A DNA stretch of 64,000 nucleotides from Clostridium sp. Marseille-P299 (GCF_900078195.1 NZ_FJVE01000004.1:310001-374000), one strand, 5' to 3'; counted from the first letter of the stretch, positions 44,803 through 53,842 are shown. Made by a program: numbers and translations. Notes: generated from the letters alone by a model not told the origin.

Positions 44803-46920
44803 ATGCAATGGAATATTAAAAAGTTAAACACACCTAAAATAAAGGAAAAACTATCTAATCCTATTATTTTATGTCTTGTAACAGCTGTTTGTTTAAATTT
44901 ATTTGTCGAAGCAATGTCACGGCGATCGCTGTTTGGCGCTTTTGGCTATTTATTTACAAATCCAATCGTATTTATTTATAATACAATTCTTATAGCCGTT
45001 ACCCTATCAATTTCATTATTTTTTAAACGGAAACATTTTGTTTTGTTTGTAACATCGTTGGCCTGGGTTATTATTGGTATTACAGACTTTATTCTATTGT
45101 TATTCCGAACCACACCTTTTACAGCTACCGACATTACATTAGCTAAGTCAGCCGTGGATATATGGCAATATTATTTAAAGTTTTACCATATCATTTTAAT
45201 TGCCATTGGGTTAGTATTACTTGCTATATGTTGTGTCATTGTATGGAAGAAGACAAGTAAAAATAGTACCAGATACCCTATCGTAAAGAGCATTTCCTTT
45301 TTTGTGACTACATTAGGGCTTTCCTTTTTACTCACCGGCGCTGGTCTGAAAATGAACTTCCTAGCTGCTAATTTTGGTAATTTGGCCAATGCGTTTCATG
45401 ACTATGGTTTACCTTATTGTTTCGTAAATAGCGTAATTAATACTGGTATTGATAAACCAAATACTTATAACGAAACAGTAGTAAATCAAATTGTAGAAGC
45501 TGTAGAAAGCGGAGACCTTGTAGACTCCACTTTATTAACCCTATCAGGCAATAAAGATACAGAGATAACACCTACAGCGACCCCAATTCCAAGTCCTACT
45601 GCTACACCAACTCCTGAACCAACGAAAGCAGTCACAAAAGAACAGCCAAATATTATAATGCTTCAATTAGAATCCTTTTTTGACCCTACTTTAATCAAAG
45701 GCATCAGTTACACTATGGACCCGCTTCCAACATTTCATAAGTTACAAGGTGAATTTACATCTGGTTTCTTAAATGTCCCTTCCATTGGAGCTGGAACTGC
45801 AAATACTGAGTTTGAAGTTATAACGGGTATGAATCTTGACTTCTTTGGTCCTGGAGAATATCCATATAAGACAATTCTTAAGAAAACAACTGCCGAGAGT
45901 GTTAGTTATAATTTAAAAGGACTTGGCTATGCTACACATGCGATTCATAATAATACAGGTACCTTTTATGATCGTAATCAGGTGTTTGCACAGCTTGGAT
46001 TTGATACATTTACACCGATTGAATATATGAACAATATTGAAAGAACTCCAACCAATTGGGCAAAGGATTTTGTGTTAACATCTCAGATTAAAGATACACT
46101 TGAATCTACTCCTGGTGAAGACTTTATATACACAATTTCTGTGCAAGGTCATGGTAGTTATCCAACTGAGAATATTTTAGAGGAACAACGTTTTGATTTA
46201 ACGTTACCAGAAGGACTAGAAAGTCTTTACTATCCACTCCTTTATTATTCACATCAGATCAATGAAATGGATCAGTTCATTAATGAATTAACTACTTATC
46301 TAAGTTCCTTAGATGAAGATACTGTTCTTGTCATGTATGGAGATCATTTACCTGGTTTTCAATTAACCGCAGAAAACCTTGAAAACGGAGACTTATTCCA
46401 AACTCCTTATGTAATGTGGAGTAACTTTGATTTAGATGTTGAAAATAAAACCGTTGAAGCATATCAATTGTATTCCTATGTGTTAGGACGATTAGGTATT
46501 TCTAATGGTTTAATTACTAAGTTCCATCAAACACAATATAGCTCTGATGCTTATCTTGAAGAGTTAAAATTACTTGAATATGATATGTTATACGGAGAAT
46601 TAAATTGTTTTAATGGAGTAAATCCTTATGAAAAAACCGATTTACAAATGGGTATACATGAAATAACAATTGAGAATGTTACACCATTGTACGTTGGTTC
46701 GGATAGTAATAGTTCAGGTATGCTAGTTGAGGGTAATTATTTTACTCCATATAGCAAAGTCTATGTAAACGACGAATATAAAACTACGTATTTTAAAGAT
46801 GAAAATACATTATATGCCGCAGATATCACACTAAAAGATGGCGATGTTGTAACTGTCGTTCAAAGTTGTGATGATATGGTTCCGTTAAGCTCAACCAAAC
46901 CATATACATTTAATAAGTAG
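44803..46920 (+). CDS. LTA-synthase-family sulfatase (phosphoglycerol transferase)
   Basis: Membrane enzyme of 705 residues of the LtaS/OpgB type. About five N-terminal membrane helices (residues 15-220) precede a Thr/Pro-rich linker (ITPTATPIPSPTATPTPEPT, about 250-270). The extracellular sulfatase domain has MLQLESFF and the likely nucleophile Thr in GTANTEFEVITGMN, with VMYGDHLPGF as a metal site. It makes lipoteichoic-acid-like glycerophosphate polymers or decorates polysaccharides. A beta-rich C-terminal extension of about 110 residues follows. Start set at 44803, with GGAGG five bases upstream. It faces the metal ATPase. Confidence 0.88.
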   Translation: MQWNIKKLNTPKIKEKLSNPIILCLVTAVCLNLFVEAMSRRSLFGAFGYLFTNPIVFIYNTILIAVTLSISLFFKRKHFVLFVTSLAWVIIGITDFILLLFRTTPFTATDITLAKSAVDIWQYYLKFYHIILIAIGLVLLAICCVIVWKKTSKNSTRYPIVKSISFFVTTLGLSFLLTGAGLKMNFLAANFGNLANAFHDYGLPYCFVNSVINTGIDKPNTYNETVVNQIVEAVESGDLVDSTLLTLSGNKDTEITPTATPIPSPTATPTPEPTKAVTKEQPNIIMLQLESFFDPTLIKGISYTMDPLPTFHKLQGEFTSGFLNVPSIGAGTANTEFEVITGMNLDFFGPGEYPYKTILKKTTAESVSYNLKGLGYATHAIHNNTGTFYDRNQVFAQLGFDTFTPIEYMNNIERTPTNWAKDFVLTSQIKDTLESTPGEDFIYTISVQGHGSYPTENILEEQRFDLTLPEGLESLYYPLLYYSHQINEMDQFINELTTYLSSLDEDTVLVMYGDHLPGFQLTAENLENGDLFQTPYVMWSNFDLDVENKTVEAYQLYSYVLGRLGISNGLITKFHQTQYSSDAYLEELKLLEYDMLYGELNCFNGVNPYEKTDLQMGIHEITIENVTPLYVGSDSNSSGMLVEGNYFTPYSKVYVNDEYKTTYFKDENTLYAADITLKDGDVVTVVQSCDDMVPLSSTKPYTFNK

Positions 46921-46950
46921 TATTTAACAAATAAATACTACCTACGAAAC

Positions 46951-47000
46951 AAAGAACCCCCTTTCACTAGACTTTATGTCTAATGAAAGGGGGTTCTTTT
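46951..47000. terminator. Bidirectional terminator between LTA synthase and metal ATPase
   Basis: AAAGAACCCCCTTTCA and TGAAAGGGGGTTCTTT form a perfect 16-bp stem. It sits in the 101-base gap between the two convergent stop codons. Confidence 0.92.
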
Positions 47001-47021
47001 ATTTTCAACCCACATGTGAAA

Positions 47022-48863
47022 TTATTTATATCTTAAAACTCGAATTGCATTTAAGATTGCAATGACGGAAACACCAACATCTGCAAATACTGCTTCCCAC
47101 ATATTTGACATACCAAAAGCAGCCAATATTAAAACTAATATCTTAACTCCAAGAGCAAATACGATATTTTGTTTTACAATTCGTAATGTTTTTCTTGAAA
47201 TCCCTATTGCTGTTGCAATCTTAGATGGTTCATCTTCCATAATTACTATGTCCGCTGCCTCAATTGCTGCATCCGAACCTAGACCACCCATGGCAATTCC
47301 AATATCTGCTCTTGCAAGTACTGGGGCATCATTAATACCATCGCCAACATATGCGAGAGTTTCTTTGGGATTTTTAGCACTTAGCAATTTTTCTAATTTT
47401 TCTACTTTGTCACCTGGTAATAGATTCGTATACACATCGTCAATTTTAAGTTCAGAAGCAACTTTTTCACCAACTTGTTTTGCATCTCCAGTTAACATAA
47501 CTGTTCTACGAATACCTGCTTTTTTAAGATCCAAAATCGCTACTTTCGCATCGCTTTTAATCTCATCTGCGATTACAATACTACCAAGGAATGCTCCCTC
47601 TGCTGCCACATAAACAATTGTTCCTACTTCTTTACAAGGAACATAATCTATCTTATTTTCCTTCATCAAACGTTCATTACCAGCAAGCACCGTTTTTTCA
47701 TTGATAATGGCCTTCACTCCATATCCAGGAAGCTCATTAACATCTTTAATATCGTCCTCTGTTATCTCTTTTCCATACGCCTTTTTAATTGAAATAGAGA
47801 TTGGATGATTGGAATAATACTCCGCTTTGGCTGCAAGTTCTAATAATTCCTCTTCACTTCCAGAACTTGTATTTATACTTGTCACTGCAAAGTTACCTTT
47901 TGTTAATGTTCCTGTCTTATCAAAAACAACGGTTCTAGTATTCGCCAAAGCCTCTAGATAGTTACTTCCTTTAATTAAGATTCCTTGTTTACTTGCACCA
48001 CCGATACCACCGAAAAATCCAAGTGGAATTGAAATTACTAGTGCACAAGGACAAGAAACTACTAGGAAAATAAGTGCACGGTATAACCAATCTTTAAAGC
48101 TTGCATCTGGGATTAGTATAGGAGGAATAATTGCTAGTATTGCTGCAACAATTACTACAATTGGTGTATAATACTTTGCAAATTTCGTTATGAAATTTTC
48201 AGCTTTTGCTTTTTTAGAACTAGCATTTTCTACTAAATCAAGTATTTTAGCAACCGTTGATTCTTCAAACTCTTTATTTACCTGTACTAATATGATTCCA
48301 TTTAGATTAATGCAACCACTAATTACTTCTTCACCAGCTTTCACTTCTCTTGGTAAAGCTTCTCCAGTCAAAGCTGCAGTATCTAGTGTTGTACTTCCTT
48401 CTATGATTGTTCCATCCAAAGGAACTTTCTCACCAGGTTTTACCAAAATAGTCTCACCAACCAAAACTTCTTCTGGGTCAACAGTAACATACTCGCCCTC
48501 TCTTAATACATTGGCAAAGTCAGGGCGTATATTCATAAGCTCCGTAATGGATTTTCTTGACTGATTTACAGCATAGGACTGAAATAATTCTCCCACTTGA
48601 TAAAAAAGCATTACCGCAGCGCCTTCTGCAAAATCACCAATGGCAAAGGCACCAACTGTTGCGATGGCCATTAAAAAGTTTTCATCAAAGATTTGACCTC
48701 TTAGTATATTACGAATTGCTCGGTATAAAACATCATATCCAGCCAAAGCATACGCCACCGTAAAAAGTGCTAAGCTTACTAGTTCAACACTCTTAAAGAG
48801 AAATCCAAATGCAAATATAATCAACGCTGTTCCAATACGAAGCGTTTCTTTCTTAAATTTCAT
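47022..48863 (-). CDS. cadA: Heavy-metal P-type ATPase (Zn/Cd/Pb-type)
   Basis: Metal efflux ATPase of 613 residues. Eight membrane helices, the ion-binding CPC in VVSCPCALVIS, phosphorylation Asp in DKTGTLTKG, TGEALP and GDGINDAPVLARAD are all present. The usual N-terminal metal-binding (HMA) domain is absent; instead a stand-alone HMA protein lies 22 bases upstream. An ArsR-type regulator gene lies further upstream on the same strand, so it is probably a cadmium/zinc resistance operon. Confidence 0.92.
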   Translation of the reverse strand: MKFKKETLRIGTALIIFAFGFLFKSVELVSLALFTVAYALAGYDVLYRAIRNILRGQIFDENFLMAIATVGAFAIGDFAEGAAVMLFYQVGELFQSYAVNQSRKSITELMNIRPDFANVLREGEYVTVDPEEVLVGETILVKPGEKVPLDGTIIEGSTTLDTAALTGEALPREVKAGEEVISGCINLNGIILVQVNKEFEESTVAKILDLVENASSKKAKAENFITKFAKYYTPIVVIVAAILAIIPPILIPDASFKDWLYRALIFLVVSCPCALVISIPLGFFGGIGGASKQGILIKGSNYLEALANTRTVVFDKTGTLTKGNFAVTSINTSSGSEEELLELAAKAEYYSNHPISISIKKAYGKEITEDDIKDVNELPGYGVKAIINEKTVLAGNERLMKENKIDYVPCKEVGTIVYVAAEGAFLGSIVIADEIKSDAKVAILDLKKAGIRRTVMLTGDAKQVGEKVASELKIDDVYTNLLPGDKVEKLEKLLSAKNPKETLAYVGDGINDAPVLARADIGIAMGGLGSDAAIEAADIVIMEDEPSKIATAIGISRKTLRIVKQNIVFALGVKILVLILAAFGMSNMWEAVFADVGVSVIAILNAIRVLRYK

Positions 48864-48885
48864 AAGCGCCTCCCATATACTTCAT

Positions 48886-49101
48886 TTATTTTATAATGAT
48901 ATCTGGTTCAACCTTTTTGATTACTTTTATAGCTTGCTCTATAATGCTTTCCATATTCTCATCATTTGCAAGTAGTGTAACTTTTTGTGTCATAAAGCTA
49001 ACAGTAGCCTCTTCAACACCTGCTATTTTTTTTATTCCATCTTCCATCTTTGCTGCACAGTTTGCGCAATCTAAACCTTCTAATTTTAAAATCTTTTTCA
49101 T
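48886..49101 (-). CDS. Stand-alone heavy-metal-associated (HMA) domain protein
   Basis: Metal chaperone of 71 residues made of one HMA ferredoxin-like fold. The metal-binding motif is GLDCANCAAKM (residues 9-19). It is the kind of domain usually fused to the N-terminus of CadA/ZntA ATPases and would pass metal to the ATPase encoded immediately after. It begins the transcript from the consensus promoter at 49199. Confidence 0.9.
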   Translation of the reverse strand: MKKILKLEGLDCANCAAKMEDGIKKIAGVEEATVSFMTQKVTLLANDENMESIIEQAIKVIKKVEPDIIIK

Positions 49102-49170
49102 AATAGCTCCTTCCTTTCATGTGGGTAAATCCACTTCAAATACATTTTTGTCTTTCTATATGATTTAATA

Positions 49171-49188
49171 ATTAAACAACTGTTTAAT
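49171..49188. promoter_or_regulatory. ArsR/SmtB-type operator
   Basis: ATTAAACA-AC-TGTTTAAT is a perfect 8-2-8 inverted repeat. It lies 10 bases after the -10 box of the metal ATPase promoter, at the expected start point, and resembles the AT-rich palindromes bound by ArsR/SmtB repressors. A third half-site-like GTTTAAT follows. Confidence 0.65.
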
Positions 49189-49198
49189 CGTTTAATTC

Positions 49199-49227
49199 AT
49201 TATATGATTTACATTTAAAATTGTCAA
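49199..49227 (-). promoter_or_regulatory. Consensus sigma-A promoter of the HMA/ATPase operon
   Basis: On the minus strand TTGACA (49222-49227) and TATAAT (49199-49204) are exactly 17 bases apart. Both hexamers are perfect, so this is a very strong promoter and needs repression. Confidence 0.85.
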
Positions 49228-49240
49228 TAGCTAAACGTAA

Positions 49241-49285
49241 CTTATTTTAATTTAACTTATTTTAATTTAACTTATTTTAATTTAA
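49241..49285. repeat. 15-bp direct repeat, three perfect copies
   Basis: CTTATTTTAATTTAA is repeated three times in tandem without mismatch, upstream of the metal ATPase promoter. The AT-rich repeats could act as an UP element or be slippage-derived. Confidence 0.9.
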
Positions 49286-49368
49286 TAAAGAAAAAAGAGG
49301 CATCCTTTTGCACAAATTTTATTTGCAACAAGAATACCTACTTTTCATTTTTTATCGTAATTTTGTTT

Positions 49369-49767
49369 TTATAAATCCTCTAACTTAACAGCCTCTCTTG
49401 GGCAATTTATTTCAAAAACATCATCTATCATTCTATGAATCAACTGGGCTTTCGGAGTTTTCTCAAGTGTGTATAACACCTCTTTGCCTACTCTTCTACT
49501 TGTTATTATACCAGTCTGACGGAGCGACTTAAGATGATGGGAAACTGCCGGAGCACTCATTTCTATTGCAGCTGCAATATCATTTACACATTCCTCGCTA
49601 TGGCAAAGTAACCAAAGAATCTTTAATCTAGTCCCATCACTTAATTGGTCGAAAACTTCAGCTGCTAAAATAAATGCTCGCTCTTTTGGCATTGTTTCTA
49701 ATAGCTTTTCTGTATTATAACCATGATCATGTGGTATTCTTTGAGTTGTATCACTATGTTCACTCAT
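49369..49767 (-). CDS. ArsR/SmtB-family metal-responsive repressor
   Basis: Winged-helix repressor of 132 residues. Helix-turn-helix text is ECVNDIAAAIEMSAPAVSHHLKSLRQTGIITSRRVGKEVLYTLE. Possible metal ligands include the N-terminal His residues (HDHGYN), the Cys in EECVND and acidic/His residues in the last helix (LIHRMIDDVFEINCP). It precedes the HMA/ATPase operon on the same strand, whose promoter carries an ArsR-type palindrome. It is most likely the CadC/CzrA-like repressor of that operon. Confidence 0.9.
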   Translation of the reverse strand: MSEHSDTTQRIPHDHGYNTEKLLETMPKERAFILAAEVFDQLSDGTRLKILWLLCHSEECVNDIAAAIEMSAPAVSHHLKSLRQTGIITSRRVGKEVLYTLEKTPKAQLIHRMIDDVFEINCPREAVKLEDL

Positions 49768-49892
49768 CGCATTATCCTCTCTTTATATAAAAAATACAAA
49801 TATAAATATATATCTAAATCTAACTCATAATTAACCTACCTATAATGTATCACATTTAAAAATAATTATATATGAAAATATTATATAATTCC

Positions 49893-49945
49893 ATCTTCAA
49901 GTGAGCTTGCAGATGGCCCATTCTACTTTCATTATACCATGAACA
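49893..49945 (-). repeat. 53-bp repeat, copy 1: promoter-hairpin unit
   Basis: On the minus strand the copy carries TATAAT (in CATGGTATAATGAAAG) followed by a hairpin: CCATCT, GCAAGCTCACTTGA, AGATGG. It differs from copy 2 at only a few positions. Confidence 0.6.
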
Positions 49946-49978
49946 AATGCAGTTCATGATCTTGTTGCTCCAATCGCT

Positions 49979-50031
49979 ATCTTCAAGCGAGCTTGCAGAT
50001 AGCTCATTCCGCTTTCATTATACCATGGACA
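49979..50031 (-). repeat. 53-bp repeat, copy 2: promoter-hairpin unit
   Basis: Second copy, 33 bases beyond the first. On the minus strand it has the same TATAAT and a hairpin of GCTATCT, GCAAGCTCGCTTGA, AGATAGC. Relative to copy 1 the outer C-G pair is replaced by T-A on both sides. The rest of the 371-base gap between the ArsR and NatB genes holds the terminator at 50069 and no gene. Confidence 0.6.
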
Positions 50032-50068
50032 CCTGATAATACAAGCTTACTTACTATTATAAAGTGAA

Positions 50069-50112
50069 AAAGGAATTGATATCAAGCTAAATAACTTGAT
50101 ATCAATTCCTTT
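50069..50112 (-). terminator. Terminator of the NatAB-like operon
   Basis: AAGGAATTGATATCAAG and CTTGATATCAATTCCTT form a perfect 17-bp stem with a seven-base loop, followed by TTTCAC on the minus strand. It lies 27 bases after the permease stop. Confidence 0.85.
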
Positions 50113-50138
50113 CTAGGATGTTCAATTTCTAAACTGAA

Positions 50139-51356
50139 TTATGCATTAAACATTATCTTCTCGCTCTTAAATGCTTTTGTTAACAGTGCCGTAACGATTG
50201 CCGCAAGTGCTAGTGTTCCAGCAATTGATACGCCAAATTGCACCAATGTTAATTCTTTCGTCATTAAGTTTTGAATGGCCAATGAATTTCCATACACAGG
50301 AATTGCATACATATATAGAGGTTTCTCAAATCCACCTTGGTACATCGTTAGCAACCCTGCTACGATTACAACAATGTAAATTGGTGATATATAGGTATTG
50401 GCTTCTTTGGCTGTTTTTGCAATAACTGATACAAGTGCAACTAAACCAACATATACGTAAACCATAACTAACATAATGATTAAAAGTTGAATCGCTTCTA
50501 ACACAGAAAAACTAATGGTTGCTGATGTTCCCTCACCAAAAAGATCACCTGCCATCAGTGGCATCCCAAAAATCATAGATACTGCATATACACACGCAGA
50601 GATACTCGATAATATAACTAACGAAATTAATTTACCATATACAATCTCACTTCGCTTAATTGGAGCTAGCAATAATTTAGCCATTGTTCCACGTTCTTTT
50701 TCTCCAGTAATTGCATCTACCCCTAAACTCATGGCACCAACAAATAATAAAAAGGTAATTAAATACGGAATCAACATTGCAAGGACCTTACCATTCTCCT
50801 TATCTGCATCAACAATGATTTTCTCATTTAATTTAAAAACTGTTAATTGCTCTAAGTTCCCTAATCGATCTCCAAGAAGATTTGTCTCCAATGGACTGAG
50901 TACCTTTTCCTTAAAAGAATTATATGCTGCTACTGAATAATCTTCTGCAGTATTGTAATAGATACTTACATTTGGTATCGTATCTCCTTGCACTTTATAT
51001 GCTTTTATCTCTTCTAAAAACGTAGATGGAAAACTTACTAATAAATCAACTTCACCTTTTAATATACTCTCTTGTATTGTCTCCACACTATCTGATCCGC
51101 TTATATAAGTAATATTAGCTGTATTGTTGTATAAGCTTGCTTCCATTACTTCCTTTAATCCATCTGGCGCATTTTGTATGTATACATTAGACGCATGCTG
51201 TTCTACATTATCCACCATTTTTTCCATCATCGTCCCCATAAGTGAGTACATACCGATCATTAATATGGCTGGTAAAATAAATAAGCTAAAAACAAGTTTT
51301 TTATCTTTAAATACACGAGTTAACTCTTTTTTAATGATTGTTTTTGCCCCATTCAT
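50139..51356 (-). CDS. natB: ABC-2 exporter permease, NatB-like
   Basis: Permease of 405 residues of the ABC-2 type. One N-terminal helix (about 23-43) is followed by a large extracytoplasmic domain (about 50-180) and five to six C-terminal helices; AITGEKERGTMAKLLLAPIKRSEIVYGK marks the fold. It resembles NatB, which with NatA extrudes sodium. The ATPase gene ends two bases before its start. Regulation by the small XRE protein upstream is plausible. Confidence 0.85.
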   Translation of the reverse strand: MNGAKTIIKKELTRVFKDKKLVFSLFILPAILMIGMYSLMGTMMEKMVDNVEQHASNVYIQNAPDGLKEVMEASLYNNTANITYISGSDSVETIQESILKGEVDLLVSFPSTFLEEIKAYKVQGDTIPNVSIYYNTAEDYSVAAYNSFKEKVLSPLETNLLGDRLGNLEQLTVFKLNEKIIVDADKENGKVLAMLIPYLITFLLFVGAMSLGVDAITGEKERGTMAKLLLAPIKRSEIVYGKLISLVILSSISACVYAVSMIFGMPLMAGDLFGEGTSATISFSVLEAIQLLIIMLVMVYVYVGLVALVSVIAKTAKEANTYISPIYIVVIVAGLLTMYQGGFEKPLYMYAIPVYGNSLAIQNLMTKELTLVQFGVSIAGTLALAAIVTALLTKAFKSEKIMFNA

Positions 51357-51358
51357 TA

Positions 51359-52135
51359 TTATGCCTCCTCCTTATTATAAACCTTATAAAGCTCAAAAAA
51401 CGCATCTTCTAATTCCTTTGTATTGGTCTTTTCAAGAATTTCTAAAAGCGTTCCCTCAATTACCTTCTTGCCTTGAATAATAATACCGATACGATCACAT
51501 AACTTCTCAGCTTCTGACATAATATGCGTTGAAATAATTACTAACTTACCTTCTTTTTTTAGTATCTTTAAGTAATCAAGAACACCTCTTGCTGTAACAA
51601 TATCTAAGCCACTTGTTGGTTCATCAAAGATAACCACCTTAGGATCATGTGCTAAACTAACAGCGATTGCAGCTTTTTGCTTCATACCTGTGGATAATTC
51701 ATCTATTTTTTTATCTTGAAATGGCGTAATTTCAAAATATGAAAATAATTTTTCTCTTCTCTCTTCTATCAGAGCATCGTCCATACCATGTAATTTACCA
51801 AAAAAGTTAAACATATATTTTGGAGAGAACTGCGGATCTAATTTAATTTCATTTGTTAAAAATCCAATGTTCTCTCTTACTTTTTCAGATTGTTTTACTG
51901 TGTCATAACCTGATACTTTTACAAATCCTTCTGTTGGCTTTAAAAGTGTAGCCACACAACGAAGTATTGTTGTCTTACCTGCACCATTTGGTCCAAGCAA
52001 TCCATAAATTTCTCCTTCTTTTGCAATTAAACTAACATTATCTGCTGCCTTCTTCATATTGTTCTTTGTCTTCATTTGCAGCATCTGTTTTTTGCTTAGC
52101 TTGTAAATCTTAGTCAAACCATTAATTTCAATCAT
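51359..52135 (-). CDS. natA: ABC exporter ATPase, NatA-like
   Basis: ATPase of 258 residues. Walker A is GLLGPNGAGKTT, the signature is ELSTGMKQK, and Walker B is VVIFDEPTSGLD. The protein has a short N-terminal insertion (KQMLQMKTKNNMKKA, residues 16-30) after the first strand. NatA-type ATPases drive sodium, antibiotic or bacteriocin efflux, so the substrate is open. It pairs with the permease directly downstream. Confidence 0.9.
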   Translation of the reverse strand: MIEINGLTKIYKLSKKQMLQMKTKNNMKKAADNVSLIAKEGEIYGLLGPNGAGKTTILRCVATLLKPTEGFVKVSGYDTVKQSEKVRENIGFLTNEIKLDPQFSPKYMFNFFGKLHGMDDALIEERREKLFSYFEITPFQDKKIDELSTGMKQKAAIAVSLAHDPKVVIFDEPTSGLDIVTARGVLDYLKILKKEGKLVIISTHIMSEAEKLCDRIGIIIQGKKVIEGTLLEILEKTNTKELEDAFFELYKVYNKEEA

Positions 52136-52238
52136 TGTTGCACCATACCCTTCTTTTATATTTATTCCTTAACATCAACAGGCGGTTTTAATCATACATA
52201 AAAAGCACCTCATTGCTTTTTATATATAGCATATCAGC

Positions 52239-52439
52239 TTATTCATCATCACCAAAAATCTCGTCAAGAGTCTTACCAAGCACTTTACATATATTTTTAC
52301 ATAATTGAATCGTTGGATTATAATTTCCACTCTCAATTGCATTTATTGTTTGCCTACTAACATTCACTTTCTCAGCTAAATCCTTCTGAGATAAATCAAG
52401 TGCAGCTCTTGCGGATTTCAATTTTAGGTTTTTTGCCAT
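52239..52439 (-). CDS. Small XRE-family regulator
   Basis: Helix-turn-helix protein of 66 residues: DLSQKDLAEKVNVSRQTINAIESG (about residues 14-37) is the DNA-binding part and the C-terminal GKTLDEIFGD is family-typical (YozG/YgzD-like). Start chosen at 52439, with GGAGG five bases upstream; the start at 52451 is the wrong side of it. It is transcribed from a consensus promoter and precedes the NatAB-like exporter on the same strand, which it may control. Confidence 0.88.
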   Translation of the reverse strand: MAKNLKLKSARAALDLSQKDLAEKVNVSRQTINAIESGNYNPTIQLCKNICKVLGKTLDEIFGDDE

Positions 52440-52578
52440 TTTGTCCTCCAACGCATATACATAAATAAAAAATTATATATGCCTATGTAAAGAAGAATAT
52501 CTAAATATTCTATTTTCTTTTTGTTTATTTCTTTTTGTTTATTTCTTCTTTGCTTACATTGATTCTACTGTTTTCATA

Positions 52579-52607
52579 ATAGTATCATAGGTTAGTTATT
52601 GTGTCAA
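52579..52607 (-). promoter_or_regulatory. Consensus promoter of the XRE/NatAB operon
   Basis: TTGACA (52602-52607) and TACTAT (52579-52584) are 17 bases apart on the minus strand. The leader before the XRE start is about 130 bases and holds a T-rich direct repeat (plus-strand TTTCTTTTTGTTTA, twice). Confidence 0.75.
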
Positions 52608-52670
52608 TTATATTTTACATTTTGTCAAGTAATAATGCCTTGTTACCTACTCAGATATTTTTATAATCAA

Positions 52671-52773
52671 AAAACGCCGTCACAAAATAGAGGTCTTATA
52701 TGTCTGTTCTATGTTCACGCAATGTAAACAGTAGAATTTCTATATCCAGTACTCTATTTTGAGACAGCGTTTT
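52671..52773 (-). terminator. 103-base hairpin terminator after prsA
   Basis: AAAACGC/GCGTTTT and AAAATAGAG/CTCTATTTT with a short mismatched stretch between them form a long stem, enclosing about 60 bases with some inner pairing. TTTTTTGA follows on the minus strand. It lies 20 bases after the prsA stop; its size is unusual for a plain terminator. Confidence 0.65.
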
Positions 52774-52792
52774 ATCAATAATTTATTAATTA

Positions 52793-53842
52793 TTATTGAA
52801 ATAGCTGATCATCAAAGCTTATATCATTCCAGATGTCCTTATTTAATTTAACCTTTGTATTATCTGCCCATTCCTTGTATGTTGTGTTAAAAGCCTCCTC
52901 CTGGCGATTGGAGATTATTTCTTCCTTCGCAGCATTCGTAGCTTCACGGTCTAAGTCCGATACACAGTATAAAATATAAAATCCACTTTTAGATTCTATT
53001 ACATCACTAATTTCACCCTTAGTCATGGAAAAAGCAACCTTCTCTAAATCAGCTTCCATGTCTCCTTTGCCAACAGTTATTTCAATTTCATCCTTATTAT
53101 CACTATTTTCTTGTGCAAAGGAGTAAAAAGAATCTGCTTCTAAAGCCTGTTGTCTTAATTCTACAGCCTTTTCCTTAGCTGCCTCTAATTGTTCTTCTGT
53201 ATATTCAACACGATTTCCATTTTCATCAAATGTACAATTAGATACTAATAAATACTGAAGTACAATTTGTCTTGCTTCTTCATCTGACACATCTGTATCA
53301 ACATTTAAAGTTAAACTTTCGTAAATCTTATTGGCAAGCATATTGTCCATATAGACTTTTTTAACCGTTTCAATATCAATATTGTATTCTTTCATTTGTG
53401 CCTCTGTAAAGGAACTTAAAAAAGTAGCTGTTAATTCATCTACATCTAAAAGCTCGTCCTCGGCTAGTGTAACTCCTAGATTCTCTGCTTGTGCACATAT
53501 TGTCTTAATATTAATAATATCTTCCAAAAGTTTTTCTTTAAATACTGTTTCAAACGTTTTTCCTTCAGAGTCTACCTTATAGCTCCAAATATCTCCTCCA
53601 TAAAGGTTTTCATATTTATCCTTATAAGATTGCATATATAAAAGCACTTCTTTATAGCTTACATCAATATCACCAACTGTTAAGACAGTCTCATTTGATA
53701 AATCTACAGTACTTGCTTCTGTCTCATTTTGCTGTTTACTAGCATCTGCAGTTTCCTTATCTTTTTTATTACAGGAAAGTAGGCTAGCTGACGTTAACGA
53801 TGCAATCAACAAAAAAACTGAGACTTTCTTTATATATTTCAT
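52793..53842 (-). CDS. prsA: PrsA-like foldase lipoprotein
   Basis: Peptidyl-prolyl isomerase/chaperone lipoprotein of 349 residues. The signal peptide ends in the lipobox Leu-Leu-Ser-Cys near residue 24. A SurA/PrsA-type N-terminal helical region (about 60-190) is followed by a parvulin-like domain (about 210-310), recognised by ITVGKGDMEADLEKVAFSMTKGEISDVIESKSGFYILYC. It lies between mfd and spoVT, the usual clostridial order, and has GAGGGG before its ATG. Confidence 0.87.
   Translation of the reverse strand: MKYIKKVSVFLLIASLTSASLLSCNKKDKETADASKQQNETEASTVDLSNETVLTVGDIDVSYKEVLLYMQSYKDKYENLYGGDIWSYKVDSEGKTFETVFKEKLLEDIINIKTICAQAENLGVTLAEDELLDVDELTATFLSSFTEAQMKEYNIDIETVKKVYMDNMLANKIYESLTLNVDTDVSDEEARQIVLQYLLVSNCTFDENGNRVEYTEEQLEAAKEKAVELRQQALEADSFYSFAQENSDNKDEIEITVGKGDMEADLEKVAFSMTKGEISDVIESKSGFYILYCVSDLDREATNAAKEEIISNRQEEAFNTTYKEWADNTKVKLNKDIWNDISFDDQLFQ

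Noticed and set aside
47062..47613. 183-codon open frame on the plus strand inside the metal ATPase gene
   Set aside because: It is fully antisense to a gene with all P-type ATPase motifs, has no ribosome site and shows no domain; a shadow frame.
49893..50031. CRISPR-like array from the repeated 53-bp units
   Set aside because: Only two copies, no uniform spacers and no cas genes.
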